From positions 1 to 7,789 of the forward strand of contig UQOT01000087.1 of assembly GCA_900542675.1 (NCBI GenBank): a stretch of DNA of 7,789 bases. Reading direction: 5' to 3'. The translations under genes were made by a program, and so were the position numbers. The DNA comes from an uncultured Eubacteriales bacterium (GTDB lineage Bacteria > Bacillota > Clostridia > Monoglobales > Monoglobaceae). The notes below the pieces were generated by a model. That model was not told the DNA's origin. It searched no databases and saw only the letters and a program-made list of their open reading frames with translations. Within the stretch, counting starts at the first letter, position 1; the number at the start of each line of letters is the position of its first letter. This document shows positions 1 to 6,195 of this stretch, piece after piece.

Positions 1-506
1 GAAACATCAGCCGCGACGATAAAAGTTCTTGTGCGCTCATGCCACGCGCCGACGCTGCAAGCCGGATATACGAATGTTTGAACAGCGTAGCCTGCTCTTT
101 CCAAATCAAATATCGTTTTGTCGAGCCCCACATTGATGAAGCCGCTAACATTCTCCCCAAGCACCCAATGGGGGTGCAATTCGGAAATAACTCGGACCAT
201 TTCAGGCCACAGGTAACGGGTATCATTAAATCCCTCTCGTTTTCCGGCGAAACTGAACGGCTGGCAGGGGAAGCCGCCTGATATGAGCGTGACTGTGTTT
301 TGTCCTGTTCTCTCAAAAAATCCCTCCTTATTTAGAGTAGTAATATCGCGGAAGCGCGGAACGGAAGGCCAACGTTTTTCGAGTACGGCAGTGGGATAGT
401 CCGCCCATTCGCATTGGCAGACGGTGGTAAACCCCGCCGCTTCCGCGGCGAGGTCTATTCCTCCGATTCCACTAAATAAACTTAAATGCGTAAGCTCCTT
501 ACTCAA
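1..506 (-). CDS. C5-cytosine DNA methyltransferase, N-terminal part (cut by window edge)
   Basis: This gene transfers a methyl group from S-adenosylmethionine to C5 of cytosine in DNA. The 168 visible residues hold the family motifs in order: motif I LFSGIGGIDLAAEAAGF (residues 10-26, SAM binding), motif IV GGFPCQPFSFAGKR (77-90, catalytic Cys81), motif VI GENV (117-120) and motif VIII ERTRTFIVA (157-165). The target-recognition domain and motifs IX-X lie beyond position 1, so the recognition site cannot be guessed. The start is taken as TTG at 506-504, giving MSKELTHLSLFSG. It overlaps the last bases of VirB4 by 8 nt and has a GAGGTGG ribosome site 6 nt upstream, which implies translational coupling to VirB4. 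No restriction endonuclease is visible beside it. It is probably a solitary methyltransferase carried by the conjugative element. The family is near certain; the biological role is inference. Confidence 0.95.
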   Translation of the reverse strand, partial: MSKELTHLSLFSGIGGIDLAAEAAGFTTVCQCEWADYPTAVLEKRWPSVPRFRDITTLNKEGFFERTGQNTVTLISGGFPCQPFSFAGKREGFNDTRYLWPEMVRVISELHPHWVLGENVSGFINVGLDKTIFDLERAGYAVQTFVYPACSVGAWHERTRTFIVAADV

Positions 507-2922
507 TTTTAACCACCTCGGTAGGACGTGTTGTCATTAAACCGTAGAGCTTCGTGTCTTTCGGGAAGCGATCAACAAATGGAATTATCGTACTGCCGTA
601 GAACAATAGCCCCTCGCCGGCTCCCGATTGGGTAACGTAGGAAAGCTGCTGCGGCGATATACCGAGCTTCTTTGCAAGGATCTCACGGTCGCCTTGAGCT
701 TGATTGAGCATATAGATATAATCGCTGTTCTCAAAGATATTCTCAATTTCCGAACTGTGCAAAAGGTCTTTCACGTTCTGTGTTATACCTGTCGGAATAC
801 CGCCCCATTTACGGAAGCGTTTCCAAATCTCTACACTGTACGCCGCCGTCTGCTCATCTTTCAGCAGTAAGTGAAATTCGTCTACATAATAGCGCGTTGA
901 TTTATGTTCGCTGCGGTTAATGGTGACTCTGTTCCAAATCTGATCCTGCACAACGAGCATACCGATTTTCTTTAACTGCTTGCCGAGCTCCTTAATGTCA
1001 AAGCATACGATACGGTTTGAAATATCAACATTTGTACGGTGATTGAACACATTGAGCGTTCCCGTTACATACATTTCAAGAGCTGTTGCAATTCTGTGAG
1101 CTTCCGCGTCGTTCTGTTCACGGATAACACGGTAGAGGTCGCCCAAGATAGGCATATTTTCAGGAATAGGATTTTTAAAATAATCCTCATATACCTTGCT
1201 TAAAGCGCGGTCGATGATACTCTTTTCTCCCGGTTCAAGCCCTGTACGTCCGCCGATAATCAATTCACATAATGAAAGAATGAAATCACTCTTTAATGCA
1301 AGCGGATTTTCCTCGTCCGAGTAGTTAAGGTTAATATCCATAGGATTTATATAATCCCTTGATGTAGGGCTGAGCCTGATAACCTGACCGCCCAATGCGC
1401 GGACAAGTGGATAATACTCGGCTTCGGGATCGCATATGTAAATATCGTCGTTTGTAACAAGAAACACGTTTGTGATTTCTCTTTTTGCCGAAAACGATTT
1501 GCCGCTGCCCGGTGTGCCGAGTACAAGCCCGTTCGGATTCTTTAGCAGCTTGCGGTCAACCATTATCATATTATTGGATAACGCATTTAAACCGCAGTAT
1601 AACGCTTCTTTGCTGTCCGAGAAAAGCTCCTGCGTGGTAAAGGGTACAAAAATAGCAGTTGATGATGTAGTCAAACTGCGTTGTATTTCAATTTGGTTAA
1701 TCCCAATCGGCACGCTTGACATCAAACCCGCTTCCTGTTGATAATCAAGCCGTCTTAACGGACAATTATTCTGCTGCGCGATACTTTGTGCCGCGAATAT
1801 AATATTTTCAAGCTCTCTGCGGTTATCCGCCGTAGTCATTATGAGGATTGTTACAAGGAACATTCGTTCATTTCTTGATTGTAATTCTTCAAGCAGTTTC
1901 TTAGCTTCGCCGCCGTAGGTGGAAAGGTCGGACGGAATGATGTCAATATCGTAACCTGAACGCACTGCCTTTTTTTGTTCCTCAATAACCATTTTGTCTA
2001 TATCGGTGAGCTTGCGTTTAATTGTCTTTATCGCTTCGGTCTGGTCTACACTCTTTATGTGAATATTTACGGATAAGTTATTCTGCAAGTCGAGAAAATC
2101 CACAAGCATACGGTCAGTAAGTTCCGGTGCAAGTATTTGTAAAAACGACACTGCGCCGATTTTCTTTCCCATACGGAATGTGCGGCCGTCCGAGAAATCG
2201 AACGAGGTCGGCGCGATAAAATCCTTTGTAGATAATCCAGTTTTGTGTATCATATTCCATCCAAAATTGAATTTTAAATTTTCGCCTTGATTAAAGCACG
2301 AGTGTAAAAGTTCCAGCCTTTCAATGCCGTTAAGCGGAAACGCCTGTACGCCAAGAATTTTAAAATTGTTCAGCACGTTTGCTTCGATACGCTCCAATTT
2401 TTGCTTTGCCGCCTGTATGTTGTCGGCTTCAATTCCGAACGTTATGTACTTATGTTTGACAAGTCCATTGTTGCCGCGCGCAAGCTGATTTTTAAGCATC
2501 TCGGAATACTCAATACGAATTTCATCAAACCTATCATTCTGCAAGGGAATGTCTATACTCTTTTCAAAATCAGCAATGTTCATTGTCTGATTGATAAAAG
2601 AGAGCTGCACCGATATTGACTTATCAAAGTAATTGAGGAAATTACAATAGTTTTCAAAAATTGTATTCTTGTCCTCGTTCCTTGCAAGCTGATAATTGAT
2701 GTCGAGAAATCTAATAGTTTTTGTGTAAAAGGTTTCCGTAACCTTGCAGATACCATCGGGACGCATTTCAATATACGGTATTGTCTGTTGCGCTGACATA
2801 GCGATTTTACCCTGCATTTTTGCCTTTTTCACAGCTTCGGCAAGCTGGCGCCGTTGTCTGCCGTTTAAGGGCTTATTCTTAGAAATAGTAATTTTAGGTT
2901 TTTCTTTCTTTGTTTCCGACAA
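499..2922 (-). CDS. virB4: VirB4-family conjugation ATPase (type IV secretion)
   Basis: This is the large cytoplasmic ATPase that powers assembly and substrate transport of a Gram-positive conjugation channel. The 807 residues match the usual length for the family. Walker A is GTPGSGKS (residues 469-476), followed by IYICDPEAEYY (494-504), which is typical after the P-loop in VirB4. Walker B is RYYVDEFHLLL (677-687, Asp681/Glu682), and TGITQNVKDLL (711-721) carries the conserved glutamine motif. The N-terminal 40 residues are strongly basic, and residues of about 40-400 form the usual VirB4 N-terminal domain. The start is TTG at 2922-2920, chosen because a near-perfect AAGGAGGT lies 8 nt upstream. 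The gene begins inside the end of the PrgI gene (29 nt overlap) and its own end overlaps the start of the C5 methyltransferase gene, so the three are probably translated in a coupled way. It looks intact. The PrgI neighbour is diagnostic for the Firmicutes type of mating-pore system. Confidence 0.97.
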   Translation of the reverse strand: MSETKKEKPKITISKNKPLNGRQRRQLAEAVKKAKMQGKIAMSAQQTIPYIEMRPDGICKVTETFYTKTIRFLDINYQLARNEDKNTIFENYCNFLNYFDKSISVQLSFINQTMNIADFEKSIDIPLQNDRFDEIRIEYSEMLKNQLARGNNGLVKHKYITFGIEADNIQAAKQKLERIEANVLNNFKILGVQAFPLNGIERLELLHSCFNQGENLKFNFGWNMIHKTGLSTKDFIAPTSFDFSDGRTFRMGKKIGAVSFLQILAPELTDRMLVDFLDLQNNLSVNIHIKSVDQTEAIKTIKRKLTDIDKMVIEEQKKAVRSGYDIDIIPSDLSTYGGEAKKLLEELQSRNERMFLVTILIMTTADNRRELENIIFAAQSIAQQNNCPLRRLDYQQEAGLMSSVPIGINQIEIQRSLTTSSTAIFVPFTTQELFSDSKEALYCGLNALSNNMIMVDRKLLKNPNGLVLGTPGSGKSFSAKREITNVFLVTNDDIYICDPEAEYYPLVRALGGQVIRLSPTSRDYINPMDINLNYSDEENPLALKSDFILSLCELIIGGRTGLEPGEKSIIDRALSKVYEDYFKNPIPENMPILGDLYRVIREQNDAEAHRIATALEMYVTGTLNVFNHRTNVDISNRIVCFDIKELGKQLKKIGMLVVQDQIWNRVTINRSEHKSTRYYVDEFHLLLKDEQTAAYSVEIWKRFRKWGGIPTGITQNVKDLLHSSEIENIFENSDYIYMLNQAQGDREILAKKLGISPQQLSYVTQSGAGEGLLFYGSTIIPFVDRFPKDTKLYGLMTTRPTEVVKIE
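513..519 (-). promoter_or_regulatory. Ribosome binding site setting the TTG start of the C5 methyltransferase
   Basis: The minus strand reads GAGGTGG here, 6 nt before TTG at 506. There is no in-frame ATG between the VirB4 stop and methyltransferase motif I, so this site supports the TTG start. It lies inside the 3' end of the VirB4 gene. Confidence 0.7.
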
Positions 2923-3274
2923 TAATTTGAACCTCCTTATACAATTTACTTTGCCGTTCCAATGCGGCGTACAAATTATTAGTTTGATACGGACGCACTT
3001 TCGGTTTTTTAAATCTTGTGTGGTAGTAATTTTTTAAAATCTTTTCAAGCGGCTGCCCGTTCTTCTCGTACATAGCGAACATAAAGAACGGAAGCGCCGC
3101 AATCAACAACGCCATAACCGCGCCGCTGTTTCCCAAGAGGCCGCGCGTTAAGAAGTATGCAGGCGCCCCGACCGCAGCCGCACCGCCGAAGCATATGAGC
3201 TGGCGTTTGGTTAAGTTAAACACTACTTTTGTTTTTACTGTGGTTAAATCCTTTGGTACTGGTACATACGGCAT
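2894..3274 (-). CDS. prgI: PrgI-family mating-pore membrane protein
   Basis: This is a small inner-membrane component of Gram-positive conjugation channels, nearly always encoded just before virB4 and thought to play the part of VirB3. Of 126 residues, the N-terminus MPYVPVPKDL (1-10) and the following TKVVFNLTKRQL are typical of the family. Two hydrophobic segments lie at about residues 25-44 and 51-69. The C-terminal half is basic and hydrophilic (NYYHTRFKKPKVRPYQTNNLY at about 82-102) and probably cytoplasmic. The start is ATG with GGAGGA (3286-3281) a few bases upstream. The last 29 nt overlap the start of VirB4. It is complete and unremarkable, and it anchors the assignment of the whole operon to the Firmicutes conjugation type. 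Confidence 0.93.
   Translation of the reverse strand: MPYVPVPKDLTTVKTKVVFNLTKRQLICFGGAAAVGAPAYFLTRGLLGNSGAVMALLIAALPFFMFAMYEKNGQPLEKILKNYYHTRFKKPKVRPYQTNNLYAALERQSKLYKEVQIIVGNKERKT
2931..2938 (-). promoter_or_regulatory. Strong Shine-Dalgarno site for VirB4 (TTG start)
   Basis: The minus strand reads AAGGAGGT, fully complementary to the 3' end of Firmicutes 16S rRNA, with 8 nt to the TTG at 2922. It lies inside the coding region of PrgI. It decides the non-ATG start of VirB4. Confidence 0.85.
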
Positions 3275-3297
3275 AAAAATTCCTCCTCTCGTTTTTA

Positions 3298-3837
3298 TTA
3301 TAATTCAATATCACATTCCACCTCATTACCCCAAGCGTCCCAGCCGAGGACCCTTTGACGGGCGAAGAGCTCTATACGCGGGAGATTGCCTGCAAGCTCC
3401 ACAATTTTATCTCTTGTAATATCGGGCTTCTTGCTGTGTTCTTCAACAGGCGAGATAATAAGCTGATGAACGGCTCTTGAAAACCGTACCGGCTTACCTT
3501 TGGTAGCAAGCAGACATATTTCCGCATTAGAGCGCGTCCATCTGCCCAAGCCTGTAAACCAATCCTTGCTTTTAGGATTTTTTTTAATCCATACGAACGC
3601 GACCGTTTTATACTCAAATCCCCAAGCGGTTATAACGTCAAGGGCTTCATACATTTTCGGAAACGTAGTCCACAGGAATAAAATACAATCGTCCGCCGAT
3701 ATTTTATCTATTGGCAATGAGCATATTTCGTCAAGTTCCATTACAGGATAATGGTTACAGCCAGCACCTTTTATGTGACCGCAGCGGTATTTCCACGGCG
3801 GATCTGCAAGTATAATTGAGTATTTTCGCTTAGCCAT
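3298..3837 (-). CDS. MT-A70-type N6-adenine DNA methyltransferase (solitary)
   Basis: The protein has 179 residues. The catalytic DPPW tetrad is at residues 12-15 in MAKRKYSIILADPPWKY, followed by FLWTTFPKMYEAL (54-66), FVWIKKNP (81-88), GLGRWTRSNAEICLLATKG (96-114) and the C-terminal HSKKPDITRDKIVELAG...ELFAR block (134-160). This is the small phage- and plasmid-type MT-A70 enzyme that methylates adenine in DNA. A longer reading frame extends upstream to 3939, but the added 34 residues lie antiphase inside the previous gene and precede the family's usual N-terminus, so ATG at 3837 is the likely start. It begins 4 nt after the stop of the DUF3849-like gene and has only a weak ribosome site, so coupled translation is likely. 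PrgI follows after 23 nt. No endonuclease is adjacent. A role in evading host restriction after transfer is an inference. Confidence 0.92.
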   Translation of the reverse strand: MAKRKYSIILADPPWKYRCGHIKGAGCNHYPVMELDEICSLPIDKISADDCILFLWTTFPKMYEALDVITAWGFEYKTVAFVWIKKNPKSKDWFTGLGRWTRSNAEICLLATKGKPVRFSRAVHQLIISPVEEHSKKPDITRDKIVELAGNLPRIELFARQRVLGWDAWGNEVECDIEL

Positions 3838-3841
3838 AACA

Positions 3842-4585
3842 TTACAGTTCCATATTGTGAGCCTTTTGGGGAGATATGCTTTTCTGTTTCGGAGCAGCGT
3901 CAAGCTGTGCCTTGATTGACGGCTTTTCCTTGTTTGCAAGAAACTTCTTTGCTGCTTCGGGTAAATATTCCGGCTTTAATAGGCCGATAAAATCCTCACG
4001 GTCAAACCTTGCATTCCGGCCGTCCTTGATAAATTCACCGAATATGGCGCGGCCCCTTGCTGTAGGATAACAGCCAAAACCGCTGTTACAGTAGAAAAGC
4101 TGGAAATCGGGATTTTTGTATTCGTCCTTTAATCTTTCGGGCTTCAATACAGCGATTTTGCCTGTCAAATCAACATTTGTTTCACAATGCCGCTCATCCC
4201 ACAAATTCAGCCCGTCATATAATTTTCTTACTTTGTTTGCGACAATATTAACTAAGCCGCTGTTTTCTATGAGGTAATGTACGCGCTTCTTGTCATCAGG
4301 AATAAAAAACGACTGCGCCCATTTCTTATTGTCACTTGAAATACGTCCGTCATAATCAAAATGCTGTATGGTATTTGCAAGCACAAACATAACACGGTCA
4401 TATCCATAATCATTTACGACTTTTTTTACAAAATCAGTGTTCAGCCTGTAGCCGTCAAAATTTTGCGCTATACCTGTTTTTATAGCGTCTGCACAAGAAA
4501 TATTTTCAAGATATGAGTTGTTGTATAACATTAGCTCGTTATTCCGCATTGCTTCATCAAAGCTGTATATATATATCGGTTCCAT
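3842..4585 (-). CDS. DUF3849-like accessory protein of conjugative elements
   Basis: The protein has 247 residues, is soluble and has no signal peptide. The N-terminal half resembles the DUF3849 family as I remember it: IYIYSFDEAMRNNELMLYNN (4-23), CADAIKTGIAQNFDGYRLNTD (31-51), and VMFVLANTIQHFDYDGRIS (65-83) followed by SSDNKKWAQ. The second part, from about residue 140, starts with LTGKIAVLKPERLKDEYKNP and contains a Gly/Cys-rich GFGCYPTARGRAIFGEF stretch, then FIGLLKPEYLPEAAKKFL. It looks like a separate small domain with two related 'LKPE' units. The last 30 residues are Lys/Gln/Pro-rich and probably disordered. Such proteins are common in the accessory genes of Clostridia conjugative elements, but their biochemical function is not known to me. 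The start is ATG with AGGAG upstream. It is now the first gene after the IS110 insertion and directly precedes the MT-A70 gene (4 nt gap), which suggests a functional pair. Confidence 0.75.
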   Translation of the reverse strand: MEPIYIYSFDEAMRNNELMLYNNSYLENISCADAIKTGIAQNFDGYRLNTDFVKKVVNDYGYDRVMFVLANTIQHFDYDGRISSDNKKWAQSFFIPDDKKRVHYLIENSGLVNIVANKVRKLYDGLNLWDERHCETNVDLTGKIAVLKPERLKDEYKNPDFQLFYCNSGFGCYPTARGRAIFGEFIKDGRNARFDREDFIGLLKPEYLPEAAKKFLANKEKPSIKAQLDAAPKQKSISPQKAHNMEL

Positions 4586-4593
4586 AAAATCAC

Positions 4594-4598
4594 GCTCC
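4594..4598 (-). promoter_or_regulatory. Ribosome binding site of the DUF3849-like gene
   Basis: The minus strand reads AGGAG, 8 nt before the ATG at 4585. It lies outside the proposed IS element, so translation of this gene should be intact. Its transcription depends on read-through across the IS or on a new promoter. Confidence 0.6.
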
Positions 4599-4620
4599 TA
4601 CTATAATAAATTTATGGGTT

Positions 4621-4646
4621 CGGTACACGACAACCAGCCGTGTCCG
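4621..4646. other. Imperfect hairpin in the spacer next to the IS insertion site
   Basis: On the plus strand the arm CGGTACACG (4621-4629) pairs with CGTGTCCG (4639-4646): 8 bp with one bulged T at 4624 and a 9-base loop. No T-run follows on either strand, so it is not a normal terminator. It seems to belong to the original spacer between the TrbL-like and DUF3849-like genes, 10 to 15 bases outside the proposed left end of the IS. If the IS boundary is wrong, it could be part of the IS end instead. Confidence 0.45.
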
Positions 4647-4670
4647 TATCCATCTTATTGCTAAAACTGC

Positions 4671-4676
4671 TATAAT
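4671..4676 (+). promoter_or_regulatory. -10 box in the IS110 left end
   Basis: This is a perfect TATAAT. In the inserted copy no good -35 box lies 16-18 bp upstream (the sequence there is around GTATCC), so the promoter is probably weak until the element circularises and brings in the right-end TTGACT. Transcription would start near 4683 and would produce the non-coding RNA and the transposase message. Confidence 0.6.
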
Positions 4677-4682
4677 GAGAGT

Positions 4683-4860
4683 GCAAAGGTCTGACGTCGC
4701 GCTCCTTGGATTTTCGTCCGCATGAAAGTCTGTCAGTCAGCCTCTCATTTGCAGTTGTTCGATTTATGCAGGTTGAACCGTCAATTCGATGCGTCCGTAT
4801 CACACCACAGTAGATAGAATCAGCAATGAGAAAAGGTTGGGGTGCCATTGCAAATATCTA
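4683..4860 (+). ncRNA. Candidate IS110 bridge RNA
   Basis: This is the non-coding left-end region between the -10 box and the transposase, the place where IS110-group elements encode their bispecific bridge RNA. Pairing seen by eye: a 5' stem-loop in which 4687-4695 pairs with 4736-4743 (8 bp, one bulge at T4690) and has an inner TTTTC/GAAAG hairpin; then a large loop closed by 4743-4752 pairing with 4823-4831 (9 bp, one bulge at T4748), with a small hairpin TTGA/TCAA at 4773-4784 inside it. Base 4743 can join only one of the two stems. The length of about 178 nt fits the known bridge RNA size. Possible guide segments: 4793-4801 (GTCCGTATC) is identical to the left flank 4642-4650, and 4822-4830 and 4849-4856 are complementary to the element ends. 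Both RNA ends and the assignment of target and donor loops are inference. Confidence 0.55.
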
Positions 4861-4866
4861 TTTATG

Positions 4867-4872
4867 AAAGGA
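4867..4872 (+). promoter_or_regulatory. Ribosome binding site of the IS110 transposase
   Basis: AAAGGA lies 7 nt before ATG at 4880 and supports that start, which puts the first catalytic aspartate at residue 7, as usual for the family. Confidence 0.6.
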
Positions 4873-4879
4873 TGATTCT

Positions 4880-6085
4880 ATGAACGCAGTCGGTATTGAC
4901 ATTTCAAAGGGAAAAAGTATGGTTGCTGTTGCCCGACCACTCGGCGAGATTATCGCCAAACCTTTTGAAGTTATTCATTCTGCCGCTTCCATTAACTCAC
5001 TAATTACCTATCTGCACACCTTAGAGGGCAATACCCGTATTGTTATGGAACATACAGGCAGATATTACGAGCCTATGGCTCAGCAGCTTGCCAATGCAGG
5101 TTTCTTTGTCAGCACAGTAAATCCAAAACTGATTAAGGATTACGGAACCAACTCTCTCCGCAAGGTTAAAACCGATAAAGCCGACGCTTTAAAGATTGCA
5201 CGCTATACTCTTGACAACTGGCAGGATTTGTGCCAATATACAAGTATGGACACTTTACGCAATCAATTAAAAACACTAAACCGTCAGTTTGCTTTTTATT
5301 CAAAGCACAAAACGGCTATCAAAAACAACCTTATCGCTCTTCTGGATATGACATATCCCGGTGTGAATAACCTTTTTGACAGTCCTGTCCGCAGTGATGG
5401 TTCACAGAAATGGGTTGACTTTGCAGCCTCATTTTGGCACGCTGATTGTGTGCGTGGTATCGGTTTGAAAGCCTTTACCGAACGCTACCGCAAATGGTGC
5501 AAGCGACATGGCTACAATTTTCAAGCACATAAGCCGAAAGAAATCTTTGAAGCTTCTAAGGAATTGATTTCTGTTTATCCCAAAGATGAATCATCAAAGC
5601 TGCTTGTCAAACAGGCTATTGACCAGCTTAATGCTGTTTCTGCTGCGGTGGAGCATATCAGAACAGAGATGAACCGTATTGCTTCGCAATTACCTGAATA
5701 TCCTGTTGTTATGGCAATGTGCGGTGTGGGCACTTCTCTCGGACCTCAGCTTATGGCTGAGATTGGTGATATTACCCGTTTTACACGCCGCGAAAAACTT
5801 ACTGCTTTTGCCGGTGTAGACCCCGGTGCTAATCAATCCGGAACATATGAGGCTCAGAGTGTAGCCACTTCTAAGAAAGGCTCTCCTTATCTTAGAAAAA
5901 CACTGTTTCTGATTATGGATTGTCTTATTCAGACAAAGCCATTTGATGACCCTGTATATGCCTTTATGGATAAGAAACGCGCTGAGGGCAAGCCTTATTA
6001 TGTTTATATGACTGCCGGAGCTAACAAGTTTCTGCGTATTTATTACGGCAGAGTAAAGGAATATTTATCTTCTTTGCCTGCGTAA
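4880..6085 (+). CDS. IS110-family transposase (DEDD recombinase)
   Basis: The 401-residue protein is the enzyme that excises, circularises and inserts the IS using a bridge RNA. The N-terminal RuvC-like DEDD domain shows Asp7 in AVGIDISKGK, Glu57 in IVMEHTGRYYEP, and Asp99/Asp102 in KVKTDKADALKIARY. The C-terminal Tnp domain shows AMCGVGTSLGPQLMAEIGD (279-297), FTRREKLTAFAGVDPGANQ (301-319) and SGTYEAQSVATSKKGSPYLRK (320-340). Ser320 in the SG pair is the probable catalytic serine. All key residues are present and the frame is unbroken, so the enzyme is probably active. The protein is longer than short family members. The extra sequence lies in the middle (about residues 155-240, Trp-, Lys- and Arg-rich), between the two catalytic domains. 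The long non-coding region lies upstream rather than downstream, which fits the IS110 rather than the IS1111 subgroup. Confidence 0.96.
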   Translation: MNAVGIDISKGKSMVAVARPLGEIIAKPFEVIHSAASINSLITYLHTLEGNTRIVMEHTGRYYEPMAQQLANAGFFVSTVNPKLIKDYGTNSLRKVKTDKADALKIARYTLDNWQDLCQYTSMDTLRNQLKTLNRQFAFYSKHKTAIKNNLIALLDMTYPGVNNLFDSPVRSDGSQKWVDFAASFWHADCVRGIGLKAFTERYRKWCKRHGYNFQAHKPKEIFEASKELISVYPKDESSKLLVKQAIDQLNAVSAAVEHIRTEMNRIASQLPEYPVVMAMCGVGTSLGPQLMAEIGDITRFTRREKLTAFAGVDPGANQSGTYEAQSVATSKKGSPYLRKTLFLIMDCLIQTKPFDDPVYAFMDKKRAEGKPYYVYMTAGANKFLRIYYGRVKEYLSSLPA

Positions 6086-6110
6086 GATTAAATATATCTT
6101 AGCTTCTACC

Positions 6111-6140
6111 AGACTGGCGTGCTGCGGTGGTCTTTTTCTT
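6111..6140 (+). terminator. Weak candidate terminator after the transposase
   Basis: AGAC (6111-6114) can pair with GTCT (6130-6133), extended by two G-T wobbles, and is followed by TCTTTTTCTT. The stem is short, so this is only a possible intrinsic terminator for plus-strand transcripts, about 25 bases after the transposase stop. Confidence 0.3.
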
Positions 6141-6189
6141 ATACTTTTCTTTCTGCATAAATCTTTTTTATATTTTTTTCATTTTCCTA

Positions 6190-6195
6190 TTGACT
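6190..6195 (+). promoter_or_regulatory. -35-like box in the IS110 right end (junction promoter half)
   Basis: TTGACT points outward near the right end of the element. In the circular form joined at TTATT it would lie 18 bp before the TATAAT of the left end, making a full promoter that drives bridge RNA and transposase. In the inserted state it points into the antisense of the TrbL-like gene without an obvious -10 box at the right spacing. Confidence 0.5.

Noticed and set aside
39..281. Open frame of 80 codons on the plus strand
   Set aside because: It lies antisense inside the C5 methyltransferase, whose conserved motifs are certain. It has no family resemblance.
3838..3939. N-terminal extension of the MT-A70 methyltransferase by 34 residues
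   Set aside because: The added part is the out-of-frame 3' end of the DUF3849-like gene, and the family normally starts just before the DPPW motif.
4565..4577. TATATATATATAT run
   Set aside because: It is coding sequence for the Ile-Tyr-Ile-Tyr start of the DUF3849-like protein, so a regulatory role is not supported.
4598..4633. Minus-strand promoter for the DUF3849-like gene (TATTAT with TTGTCG)
   Set aside because: The spacing is about 20 bp and the -35 match is poor. The AT-rich stretch alone does not support a promoter.
4612..4848. Open frame of 78 codons on the minus strand in the IS left end
   Set aside because: It covers the candidate RNA and runs across the proposed IS boundary. 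It has no recognisable domain, and its composition does not look like that of a protein.
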